Positions 45,248 through 56,285 of a stretch of 64,000 nucleotides of DNA are shown piece after piece. The DNA is from Gnetum montanum (taxonomy: Eukaryota; Streptophyta; Gnetopsida; Gnetales; Gnetaceae), in NCBI GenBank assembly GCA_015680685.1, contig MNCI01038015.1, forward strand, positions 308,157-372,156, written 5' to 3'. Position 1 is the first letter of the stretch, and each line of letters starts with the position of its first letter. A program made the translations under genes and the position numbers. The notes beneath the pieces are model-generated. The model did not search any database. It saw only the letters and a program-made list of their open reading frames with translations, and was not told the origin of the DNA.

Positions 45248-47090
45248 ATAACATCATCATCATCTAATATGAACTCAACCTCTTCTATGACATTGGCTTT
45301 GCCTTTACCCCAATGGTAGGCATGTTTAGCTTCCCGCCTTCTCCTACGGTCACAATTACTACTTTGCTCTTTGTATGCCTTTGCAATTTTTAGAGTTGCT
45401 TGGAAATGTTCATTCAGGGAGTCCTATAGTTTATCTACCTTGGCCAAAATTTTGGAGACAAATTTTTGAATTGGCAAGGTCTTTTGTTGCACCACCTTCT
45501 CAAGTGATGCCTCCTTCTCATTATCAACAAATTAGACTTCCCTTTTTTTGATGGAAGGATCTTGATTGTACTCCTTCACACTTTCTCTTTTTTTGAGCTC
45601 TTCTTCTTCTTTAGGAATTTTCCCAATGAGCCTTTGGATCCAATGGGCTCTAATTTCTAATAGTATCCCTTGGGCATAGACCCCAAGAGTTCTCCTTGTT
45701 TCTGATCAAAGCCCATCTATGATATGGCAAAGCTTCTCATTTTAAGAATAACCATGGCTAGGACATCTATGTAAAAGGGAATAATACCTATCCATGGATA
45801 CATATAAGGGTTCATGTATTCCTTGTTATCAAACTTGAATCTTCTTTCTTAGTTTGGATACTCGAGACAACATCTGATACTTATCATTAAAGAGCTCAAG
45901 CATTGTACTCCATCTATGGATGGATTTTGCCTCCAAGGAGTGGTACCAACTTTCAACTCCTTTTATGAGTGTCTTAGGGAATAGCTTAAGTTTTTGCCAT
46001 TCATTTTCTATGTTCTAAAAGGCATAAGCATCATGAAAGGCTTGTAGATGTTTATGTGGATTTGAATTATATACCCCTTAAAACTTGGGGATGTTGTTCA
46101 TTTCCAACCTCTTTATTCGACTATCTTTCACATGCCTTTTTGTAATTCTGGCTACTTCTATGATGTTCAACATGTTTCAAGTAGCAAGAAAATGCTCATC
46201 ATTCTCATGACCTTTGTAATGGCCATGGTGCCTATGATGCCCTTTGCTATCCCTTCTCTCATGGTGGTGGACCTCCCTTAAATGCCCACACCCTTGATCT
46301 TGATCATTCCAGCAAACTCTATAATCACAATAATCTCTATTCCACTAGTCATCTCCATCACAATCACATCCCTTGTGGATTTTATTAGAGCTAGAGGAGG
46401 AAGAAGATAATGAAGAAGGTGAAGAGGAATCAGGACTAGCATCGCAGTGCCTACCACACCCTCTTTGATGGTCATAGCCACAATCATCATCATGATGCCT
46501 ACCTTTGTCCCTACCATGAATCCTATCTGTGGATCCCCCATGATCATAGGATCCATTCTTGCCTAAACCAGTATTGTTTATAGTGGAATGTAAGTTTTGT
46601 TTCAAGCCCTATTCATAAAAACCAAAGGGAGAAGAGTTAATGAAATAAGAACCCCTAGAGAAGGTATCCTCACTATCTTTTGGCCTAGCAAGAACAAGGG
46701 GTTATTCAACCATTTTTCCTTCATAGCTTCATAGCATTTCTCCTATTGCTAATCAATTTTAAATTATGCCTTAGTGGGATGGTAATCCTTAGAGTCATGA
46801 TCCTGCACAACATATTCAGCTTGAAGACCCTATATGCCCAACCTCATGAGAGTTTGTTGGAGCATCATAGGAACTAATTGATTAGATGGCATTACAATGT
46901 TTCCCTCCATGTCTCTCCACTACATCTAGTCATCCTAATGTAGGATGAAGATGAAATCAAACACATACTCATCAATATGAGTATATACAACTTGGTATTA
47001 TTAGGGCACTGCTTAATTTGATCATTCATTCCTTTGATTGGATGTATGCCCAAATTTAGGTGGAGAATCATTGCTATGAGAAGAAGACAT
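45248..47090 (-). pseudogene. gag of C, truncated
   Basis: The start MSSSHSND at 47090 matches the B and E starts. FDFIFILH and MEGNIVMPSNQLVPMML follow, then YHPTKA.FKID. A run rich in D, H and G (46605-46345) replaces the serine/histidine-rich region of B. The capsid core is readable near 46.02-45.70 kb through stops (aligning with B at 43.38-43.05 kb). The gene ends at the fusion point with B's LTR. Confidence 0.8.
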
Positions 47091-47227
47091 CTTAAATTAG
47101 AAGAAAATTAATAGTATGTTTTTTAAAAATGTTATTACTGTTAGAATGATTATGAATTTAAGGTTAAATCCAATGATGTTAAATGATTTTTTGTTAAGTC
47201 CTAGATAGCACACAAAACTAACTAGAG

Positions 47228-47245
47228 TCCTCAGCAATGGTGCCA
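47228..47245 (-). other. primer binding site of C (tRNA-Asp)
   Basis: TGGCACCATTGCTGAGGA on the minus strand: 14 of 18 match the tRNA-Asp complement, and the four differences are transitions. It is the best-preserved PBS of the family here. Confidence 0.85.
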
Positions 47246-47246
47246 A

Positions 47247-48158
47247 TGATGAGTAGTGAGTATTCTCTACACCCAACTATATGAATCACTAGCATTCAAT
47301 GAGAAATCTAGTGAAATTCCAAATACTTTATGTTTCTTTGTACATTGGTTCTAGGAGGTGATACTAATCATTGCAATTGATGTCTTCCTAGTTCCACTTA
47401 TGAAGTTCAAGGATATGGTTAAGTGTAACTGAGGTATGTGATTTTTTTCATTTTGTATTTTATGTTCTAAGTTACCTAAGAATAAAGAATAAAGAATAAA
47501 TTGTTTAATTGCTAAATTAATCTAACAACTAGCTAATATTTAACTAATCCTAACATAAGCATTCATTTCCACTTACTGTACACATTTTGAACATGCATAA
47601 CATTATTGGGTTACCAAACATTAAGCATTACTGGGATTACCAAGCATTAGACATATACTTGAAGTGGTTGTACTTATGTCTACTATTTAATTGCTATTAA
47701 TTAATTAATTACTTAATTACTTAAAACATTAAAGGAAATTTCTTAAATATCAAATGCATAAAGGAAATAATTAATCTAGTCCAAGTGTAGCAAGGTTTGA
47801 TTAGAAAGCTCATTTTTATTATCGCACACACTGAAGTGCTTAGCTACAATAGTGCTTGAATAAAAATTAGTATACTTTTTAACTCCTACTACATGCACTC
47901 AGAAAATATTCTAACTTTTGAGAGGAAAAATTACAAGCACTTCACTACAACTATGAAAGGAATGCCATAAATGTGACAAGTAGGTGCACATTTATAGGTG
48001 AAACAAGGTGCCTTGTTGATGAGTACACATCAACAAGTCAAACCTAGCATTAATGAGATCACATTGATGAGATCCTATTGATAGGGTCATGCCAATAAGA
48101 TTCCATCGATAGGGTCACATTGACAACATCCCATTAACATGGCAAACCATACTCATCA
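47247..48158 (-). repeat. 5' LTR of C (912 bp)
   Basis: Starts (minus) TGATGAG at 48158 and ends TCATCA at 47247. Its U3 holds an inverted repeat CTTGTTGATG/CATCAACAAG at 48012-48037. The right flank is ACTTT (48159-48163). Confidence 0.85.
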
Positions 48159-48845
48159 ACTTTCTTATTTGACATAAGAGAGATGGTATTCATGAATTTA
48201 AATTCCCTATAATCAAGTAGCTCTAGTGAATAGTTTTACTAGTATGATCCCTTAAATATTATAATGACCCCACTATCATGTTGTCAATGCTCACATGAGT
48301 TTGCAAATTGGTGTATATATCTAAAGAACATGGGCTATAATGTCCATTCATAAGGATCTTTATGGCTATTCTTATTCCTAGATGATATTTCCTACAAGGT
48401 CCTTAATGAGAATGTTGGAAAACCTTTAGTTTATTCTCCTTTGACACATAACATTTGACTATTTAACTATGGAAAACCCTACATAACTTTTCTACCACAT
48501 ACACCAATACCATTAGCTTCTTTTCTATTATGTTTTAATTTAGCTATGAACCTGTAATGTCTTGTCTTGCATAATTGATATAATATGAATGTTTTTTATC
48601 ATCATAGCTTATAATGCATATTAGAATACATATTTAATGATGTGAAATGATCTAAATAAATTAAAAAATTTTAGTATTAAAATATCCATGATTTTCTTCT
48701 TTAACAACTCAAATACATTTTTACATTTATTAGCCCAAATGAAGGTTGCATCCCTCTTTATTATTTTTACCAATAGCCTTACAATCTTAAATAAATTCTT
48801 AAAGAAGTGTTAATAGAAGCCTGTGTGACCAAGAAAATATGGATT
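48159..48845 (-). pseudogene. element P, integrase N-terminus to RT fragment
   Basis: Aligns by eye with B from about 39088 (start of the integrase core) through the zinc finger and RNase H to about 40190 (RT thumb). There is a large deletion in the RNase H part, since about 1.1 kb of B is covered by 0.69 kb. The reading frame is lost. At 48846 it is interrupted by the LTR of copia element J; the alignment with B resumes at 55702, so P is split. Confidence 0.75.
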
Positions 48846-49833
48846 GTTCAACTTAGAAACGAGGTGGGGGNNNNNNNNNNNGGGGGGGGGGGGGGGGGGG
48901 GGGGGGGGGGTGGGGTGAGAGAGAGAGAGATGGGGGATGAATAAGTTCCCTAAATTAAAACATTTTTGAGATAAAGAACACATACCAAATTTAACATGGT
49001 TCCCAAACATGGGTATCCCACATTCTAAGCTTGTTGAATCCACTCAACCCTACATGATCTTAACAAGCTTAGAATGTGATTTCCAAGATCCCACAACCTT
49101 TACAACTTAAGCTCTACTCTAGAGTGTTGTGATGCTACACCAACACTCAATCCCATAGGATCTCAACAAGCTCAAGAAATATGCCTTCCTATAAGAAGCA
49201 CATCAACCCCATAGGGCAACAAAAGAGAACAACAATTACAAGGGATGAATGCAACTTAGTTTGTTGATCCTTGTACTCGACATATAGCTCACTTTACAAT
49301 AAATAAATGATAGAAGAATGAGATGCAACAATGATTATAATGATTCAAAATCTTGCCCTTTTCCCAATGATAATGATGTCTTCTTATAACCACCATGTTT
49401 CCAAATTCATCTTGAAACTCATGCAACAGATAGCTAATGGACATGGAAGATGTCTTGTTCATGATTAAGACGTCTTTCTGCATTTGACCTCCATTCTAGG
49501 AAGATGTCTTCTTTTGGTGAATGATGTCTTTCTATGACTGACCTTCCCTCTAGAAAGAGATCTTTGTCTAATGAAATATGTCTACTATTTTGCAAATATG
49601 TCTTTTCTTGTGTTGCCTTCATTTCTGCCAAGACGTTTATTATTTCTTGGAGACATCTTTCTTCAACCTTTCTTTGCACTTAAATTCTTCATTCCTTATT
49701 CATGTCTTTGAGCTTTTACAAGCCTTCTTATCTTAATCCACATTCTTGTACTACAAACACCACAATCACACAAGCACACAAATAACCTTTAACTTCATTT
49801 TACTTAGCGTTTTGACATACCAAAAGGTCAACA
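48846..49833 (-). repeat. 3' LTR of copia element J
   Basis: On the minus strand it starts TGTTGACC at 49833, right after a PPT, and probably ends TTGAACA at 48846, against P's RT. Near its end it holds the CCCCCATCTCTC and G-run segment common in copia LTRs. The internal stretch 49430-49620 repeats a GACATCTT/GGTCA-type unit of about 60 bp; the 81-codon frame at 49434-49679 only translates that repeat. Confidence 0.7.
48871..48910. other. assembly gap (11 N) followed by 29 G
   Basis: Eleven Ns at 48871-48881 are followed by an unbroken G run to 48910 and then TGGGG(TGA)(GA)n. It lies inside the LTR of J. The true length of the homopolymer is unknown. Confidence 0.95.
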
Positions 49834-49846
49834 ATCTCCCCTCTTT
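49834..49846 (-). promoter_or_regulatory. polypurine tract of J
   Basis: The minus strand reads AAAGAGGGGAGAT directly before TGTTGACC. A second purine tract (AAAAAGGGGGAGAG, minus) lies at about 49916-49929 and related TAGGGGGAG/TAGAGGGAG words recur near 51167 and 51220. Confidence 0.75.
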
Positions 49847-51760
49847 GGTGATGTTCAAAACTTAATAAAATGGATTAGTAGACATGCAAAATCTCCAAAT
49901 ATAACATAAACTATACTCTCCCCCTTTTTGAACAACATCAAAAAGGATTAAGCGCATAAACCAATTTCTAAAGAGACATAAAAGAGAAACACCATATAAT
50001 ATGCATAACTAACAACATGTGGCAATCTTAAGGAGATAAAAACATTTAGCTAAGCAAGAATATCAGTGAAAGAGTACAAATATTTTACCACTAAGTTCCA
50101 TGAAGAGCTACCCCTTAGTTGTAATGAATGGATCTAAGCCTTTTAGTTAATATTCAATATTATGTAAAAGCTTAAAGCTTGAAGTTATGTATAATCCTTG
50201 AAGATCAAGTAACCTATCTCTAAACCAATAAGCCATTAGTAGTAAATATCGCATGGTTCTTTAATTTTCCAATATTCTCCTTCTTTTTAAAACATTAGCA
50301 AAATAATAATGCATAGAAATTTTTATGATAAGAAGAGTAAATGCATAGCAATATAACTTCTTAAACATATTTGTACTACGTGATTTGTAACAAGCCATGC
50401 TAAATTTAAATACCTGAACTATGAAGCATATCTCAAGGTAAAATATTCAAAAGATGTTTTGATCAAAGCATACTTTTACCTTGGATACTTTACCATAAAA
50501 AGAATAATCAATTTCTTCCTCATATTACTATGAGGAATAATATTAATTATTTTCATCCTTTCATAAAAATATAAATACTTCTTACTTCAGCTTGGTTTAT
50601 AAATAAAATGAGAGAGAGCTTAAGTACTCAAAAAAATCATGTGAAGAGCACACATGCTTGAATATCAAATAGGTTAGCTGATGATGAATATCTCCAATAC
50701 ATTGATATCTACTTTTTTTTAGTTCAAAAAAAGGAGCCACAACTAATTCAAATAGGAAAAATGACATAAAATTAGATGTTAAAGACCAAAGATCGAGCAT
50801 TTAGGAACAAGTAACCTATCTATTTGAAACAATTTTCTCATTAAAACTTGTATCTCTATACTCAACCAAAATTGTCTTGAAAAACATCAATAAAAGGATA
50901 TGGAAGCCTATGAGTGAAACATGCATATTCTTCTTTCAGGACAAGGTACAACCAATCACTTTTATCCAAAACAAGATGGTAATCATGCTAATAGCTAATA
51001 TGTAGATATACTCATATACCTCATTTTTACCAAAAGAGATCATGAACAAAAATCCAAGACTTTACCATCCTCTTAAAAGAAAAACACCTTTTGGTGTCCT
51101 TTTCTTGCTCATTTTGGAATATAATATTTTGTTATTTAAGTGTTCCTTAACAGAAGTCTCCAAAGACTCCCTCTACATTGGTGACCTCCAAGATGATGAT
51201 AGATAATGAGGAACAGGCTCCCCCTACACATATGCAGCTCTTCTTGGACTTTTAAGATCATCTTGTATTTGTCAAGGAAGTAAACATTGTAAATAACCAA
51301 AGCACTACAATTGCAAGTCAGAATTAGAATCAAAGGTAGAGACTAAGGTCTCCAATCAGTAATATGGATAGTATATTCAAAGTTGTATCTACTTAAAATT
51401 CATGACTTATCATAACAATGGCTAAAACATCCCAAAGGACATGAGCTTAAAAATAGATCATCATAAGAAGTTCAACCCATGCAAGATTGAAGGCAAGACA
51501 AGAACTAAACTAAGATTATTATAAGATAAAGACAATTTCATCAAGCTCAAAATGACTATAAGAGATACTCTAACAAATCAGTCCATCAAATTTCTGATCT
51601 AGACTTAACATAAATTAAAAATAATTTTGGACTTTTCAAATCATATACTTATAAATTAACTAGCAAGCAAAGAGATGGAAACTTACGTTGGTTGTAGGTG
51701 AGAAGATAAGATTAATCATGTTTGAGATAAGTTTCCCTATCATGAAGTACCTCCTCATCC
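49847..51760 (-). other. non-coding interior of J between gag and 3' LTR
   Basis: No protease, integrase, RT or RNase H words were found on either strand in 1.9 kb. AT-rich, with the scattered purine tracts noted at the PPT. Confidence 0.55.
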
Positions 51761-53362
51761 TTAGGTTCGTTTTTCATTAGATTGTTTATATGATGTCTCT
51801 GTTTGTTCATGTTCTTTATGAAAGAACCCTTGATTACTTATTTCATCATTTTTTATTCTCCACTTCTCTTCATTTTCAACTATTGGTGCCTGCACAATTT
51901 CCTTACCAAAGCCTTTTTGACAAGACCAAGTGTTAAATTTGTTTAGATCATCATGAGAATAGTTAAGGATTTGCTTCCTACCATAATTTTTACACACAAA
52001 TAAAGTATTCTCCTCATGATTAATATTATCGAACCTAACTATGCTTGAGCTTGAACTTGCATCTTCTTGTGAGACTTTCTCCAAATTATTTGGCCATTTT
52101 TTAGGAGTCTTTTCTTCTTGAACCTTTCTGTAGTTCTTATTTAAAGAGGTTAGTTGTTGAATCTTAGCTTTTATGTTTTAGATCTCTCCTTTCACTTCAA
52201 TGTGAATAGCATCTAACTTAGAAATTAGAAATTTCCTTGCCTTCTTAATCAAATAATGCAAAAGAAAAATTTCTTCTTTAAGTTCACTATACCTTTCATC
52301 ACACTTACCACCTTGTTTAGCCATATGTGAAGAATTTTCATCTATAAGTGCCATGCATATGAGATGTGAATCTTTGGAAGAATTGCATGCTTCTTCTTCA
52401 ATTTTCTCACCATCATCCCAACTTGAATAAAAGTTCATCTTTTTCAATTCCTCATCATTGGATTTGTTCTTTGGCTAAACCCTACTATCATTAGAACATT
52501 CAGAGGCCATATGGCCTCTTCCTCCACAAACCCAACATTCTATAAAAGAGAAATCTAAGTTAGAACTCAAAAATTTTTTACCTCTTTATCTACCTTTGAA
52601 AGGATTGGGCTTGTTATTTTTAAATGCCTCAGTTCTTCTTGTTAGTAATCATTGTAGCTTCCTTGAGAGAAAAGCAATCTCATCTTCACTACCCTCATCA
52701 AGCTCATTGAGTTCCTTCTCTTGGGAGGAAATATTTAGAGAAATAGGTCTTTCTTAGATGGCTCCTTCACTTATGAGATTTATTTCATAAGCAATGACAA
52801 CACTTTGAAGCTCTTCAAATTTCAAAGTTGAGAAATTTCTGATTTCTTCCATAGCAGTGACCTTCAGTTTGAATTGCGACTATAGAGTTCTAATCATTTT
52901 GATGATGGCATTGCTTTCAAGAAAATATTTTCCAATTTCTCTAATAGCTACAACAATATCATTAGCTCTAGAGAAATAATAATTTATTTTATCACCTTCT
53001 CTCATTTTAAGCTTATCGTATTCACTTTGCAAAACTAACAATTTCGATTACTTAACAATAGAGATTCCTTTATAAGTAGCTTTTAAAGTTTTCCAAATTT
53101 CTTTAGTTGTTTTACATCCTACGACTCTTTTAAATTCAGATTTATTCAAAACACAATATAGACAATTCTTTTCTTTTGAATTAAACATCAACTTATCTTT
53201 CTCCTCTTGTGTCCATTTGTTGCAAGGCTTGATGATGTCGATGAAGCTGTTAATAGGTGAAGCATAGCCTTCAAAGATTGACTCCCAAACTTCAAACTCC
53301 ATGGATTCAAAGAATCCTTGCATTCTAGTTTTTCAATAGGTGAAGTCAAATCCATCAAACAT
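51761..53362 (-). pseudogene. Ty1/copia gag (UBN2-type, CCHC) of J
   Basis: Structural capsid protein. The start ATG at 53362 gives MFDGFDFTY followed by TGA where relatives have TGG (W), then KTRMQGFFESMEFEVWESI, the open frame 53048-53323 with LYCVLNKSEFKRVVGCKTT and KEIWKTL, and RANDIVVAIREIGKYF. The zinc knuckle CWVCGGRGHMASEC is intact (about 52497-52540). A charged C-terminus with a long helix (52178-52447) ends in the open frame 51761-52084, with a stop at 51761. Few stops interrupt it compared with its neighbours. No pol follows, as in gag-only (TR-GAG-type) copia elements. Confidence 0.85.
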
Positions 53363-55701
53363 GGATGAAGATACTTACTAGGCTAACATTAGATACAATG
53401 CCATATTAAAATATTTATTTTTTATTAATTTTAAAAATTAATTTTTTAATTTTATTTTTTCTTAATAGAATTACCTTTCTTGCTCAACCATGTCATACCC
53501 TTATGAGAATAAATATTTAACAATCATTCTTTTAGAAACCATCCATTTTCATTACCAACATCTAGAATATAAAACCAAAGAGGAAGATCCTACCAATTTG
53601 GAGATAAGCTAGATCTAGATCTACACTATTACTAAGACATTGATGAGAGCTTAGTTTCAAATGTTACTTAAACTTTTGCTTAGATTCCATTATTGACCTT
53701 CAATTTTACCTAGGGTTTGAAGCCTATTTGGGAAATTCTAGCCACATGAAGGTTTCTAGATGCAACACTATCTTTTCAAGTAAAAAATGTTGGTTCTTTG
53801 CTATGAATTATGGGTTTTTGGTATGTTTTCTCCATGCACATTAATTTTTTTATCTCTATTTACTTAACAATTGATTGATGAAATGTCTATTTGTCAAATC
53901 TAATTATTTTATAAATATTTTCTAAGATCTAGCATTTTTCTAAGGTTTATTTTTATGCATGATATGTGAGAAATTTTTTTGGCCTTTTTCAATTTTATTT
54001 TGACTCTAATTTGATTTTGTTGAATGTTTTTGTCATATAACTAGGATTTTGAGCCATGATTTATGTTTTAACCCTAAAATGATGTTGAGCAGTAACAACC
54101 TAGAAGACAAAGTTGCTCAACTCGTTAGCGTATATCTTTAGTCATCCCTCTCTCTATTGTAATCCACTTTTGAGGTCATGACGAAGGTTGGAACATGTGA
54201 TGACATCATTTTTTGGTTCAACATGAAAAATTAAGCAACTTTTATATAGTAATTCCAAAACTCCAAGCATTAAAAAATTGAGAAAATAATTTAAAAATGT
54301 AGCTTCTAGGACTTCCTAGAACACTTAAGAATTTGAAAAAATCAACTCATTACATGTTTAGATTTTTAATAGCTTAAAAAAACCTTTAAGAGTTTAAATT
54401 TCTTTTTGTCATTTATTTGCATTTTTTAGTTAGCCTTTTGAATATGCATCTTTAGTTTTTTGCATTTTTGGCCATCACAAATTCATACTTGGTAGCACCT
54501 TCCTTGGATTTAGATCATTCATTTTGTTTATGTATCAATTTGAATATCTTTTCCTACTACCAAGGACTTTGTTTATATATATATGATTTTGATGATTATT
54601 TGGATTTGGACTTTTGGGTTAGCAATACTTACATGGGTTTCCTTTCTCGATTGGTATTCTAATAATTTTTGCAATGCTTATGTAGAATAAATTTCTTGTT
54701 AAGAAGCCAAATACTTATGTGTGTTACCTTTTTCGATAAATATCATTTAATTTTTTGTACTGCTTATTCTAGTTACCTTTCTTGATAAGGAACTTGATAC
54801 ATATATGGTACCTTTCTTGGTAAGTATCATTTATTTAGTTTTGATTTTATTTGGGTTTGTGGAAGGTGTTGAAACCTTTTAAGTATTTAGTATTTTTCAT
54901 AATTAACTTGGAATTTGTTACATTTTTTACTTTTGTTAATTTGGTATGTTTGTATGTTTTGGTACTAACTCTTTGCTTATAGTTACACCTTGTGTATGAT
55001 TCTCTAACTATCAAATGCCTAAAACCAAAACCCACAAGGGAGAATTGTGTAGCTTATCTTCCCTACTTAATTTTAGAATTGATTCACTTGTGTTTTTTCA
55101 CCCTCCAAGTGATTCAATTAGTAATGAGGATAATTCTTAGAAGCTTATTTAATGCACTTTTAGTTTAGCCTTTAAGTTGCCATTTATCTATTATTTTTCT
55201 AGTAAGTTGTAATGTTCAATTGTGATTTTTGTATTATGTAATGTTCACATTTGGCTATAAGGATTCCTTTTGTATTTTCCTATCTTTGATGTAGGCCTAA
55301 CTTGGTCATGAATTTTATTTTACTAGTTTTAGTTTATTTTTAGTTATTTTTATTCAATAATTTTATTATCATTGGAGTTTAATGTCATTTGATGTTATAT
55401 TTTTCTAATTATTTAATTTTGATATTTAATTTTGTTGTATTTTTTGATATCCTATTAATACTATTTTTTCTTAGGCAATAGGTCTTTTGAACTATTTTAT
55501 TGTCACTATTTTACAGCATTTTCCCTTTTCCTCAATAATTTTGTACTCATATACACTTTTTTTATGGATGTCTATTGCTTTTCTTATCATATTTTCTTGG
55601 CATTCATTATTTTTCTTAAGAAAAAATTCTATATTTTTTGTATTTTTCTAATTTTTTAAGTAATATCATTTTAGCCTAAGCATGTTTAGTGAGGTGTTAC
55701 A
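53363..55701. other. AT-rich interval, with an LTR end at 55701
   Basis: No coding content was recognised. GGTGTTACA at 55693-55701 reads TGTAACACC on the minus strand, the same start as the G LTR, and P resumes immediately to the right; a minus-strand LTR of another TGTAACACC element therefore probably ends here. Its other end was not found. The 5' LTR of J is also expected somewhere in this interval but I cannot align one. 54620-54845 contains three copies of a repeat of about 90 bp (TACCTTTCTTGATAAG...ATCATTTA). Confidence 0.45.
54620..54845. repeat. three-copy tandem repeat, unit about 85-95 bp
   Basis: Recurring words TTACCTTTCTTGATAAG / GTTACCTTTTTCGATAAATATC / GGTACCTTTCTTGGTAAGTATC with TTTGTACTGCTTA between. 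Confidence 0.6.
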
Positions 55702-56285
55702 CTTGGCAATCTCCTTAAGCTTTAGATTTAGCTTGCATTGGGGTTGGTGTCAAAGCTTCACTCTAAGGTTTGTGTATATGTAGTATTTGCATATACATTG
55801 ATTAATACCTATGATTTCATTGTATGACTCAGCAAAGGCTATTGACCATCTCAAATAACTTTTTTTTTTATTTTCTATCCATTAGACATTTATAATTATT
55901 AGCTTTTCATTTTCTAAGAAAACATACTTTAAGGATTCTAGTAATATTTTAATCTTGATAGGTTTCTACATTTGTTATTTTGAAATTTCTAAATTTTCCT
56001 AGTTAATTCTTCTTCTTGTACAAATCTATCTTGGAAACCTTTTTATTTGATCCCTTTATCTCATCTAATTTATGCTCATAATAACTAGAAAGCATCTTTG
56101 TTAGTTTCATGCATATTTTTGATTTGTTATCTTCTTTTATCATTAGTCATTCAATTTCTTTTTGTTTAGTGGTTTCTACATATAGGTACTTTTGCATACA
56201 CACTTGCCCTACACAATCACTACATGTTAAGATTGTATTTTGTTTAATGTTTTAAAGCTTTTGCACATACTTGCAAAAGATGGTT
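55702..56285 (-). pseudogene. element P, RT start to protease C-terminus
   Basis: Aligns with B 40850-41410: AAGGCTATTGACCAT (about 55838), then the spacer and the CMEPIE-like segment (near 56125). The order is minus-strand protease end, spacer, RT N-terminus. Frames are destroyed. Confidence 0.75.

Larger units (their letters stand above)
45248..48158 (-). mobile_element. Athila-like element C, 5' half only
   Basis: On the minus strand: 5' LTR 48158-47247, PBS 47245-47228 and gag from 47090 down to about 45248, where it is cut in the C-terminal part of gag and joined to the LTR of B. PR, pol and the 3' LTR are absent. The right flank (48159 onward) is the integrase of element P, so C was inserted in P. 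Confidence 0.85.

Noticed and set aside
46278-46605. Met/Ile-rich and Asp/His-rich minus frames
   Set aside because: They are alternative frames of the low-complexity part of C gag; metal binding by the H/D/C runs is not inferred from composition alone.
49434-49679. 81-codon frame with repeated DLFLEGRS/DIFLEWRS
   Set aside because: It lies inside the LTR of J and reflects a nucleotide tandem repeat.
54468-55035. Short frames of 62-64 codons on both strands
   Set aside because: They fall in AT-rich tandem repeat with no conserved words.
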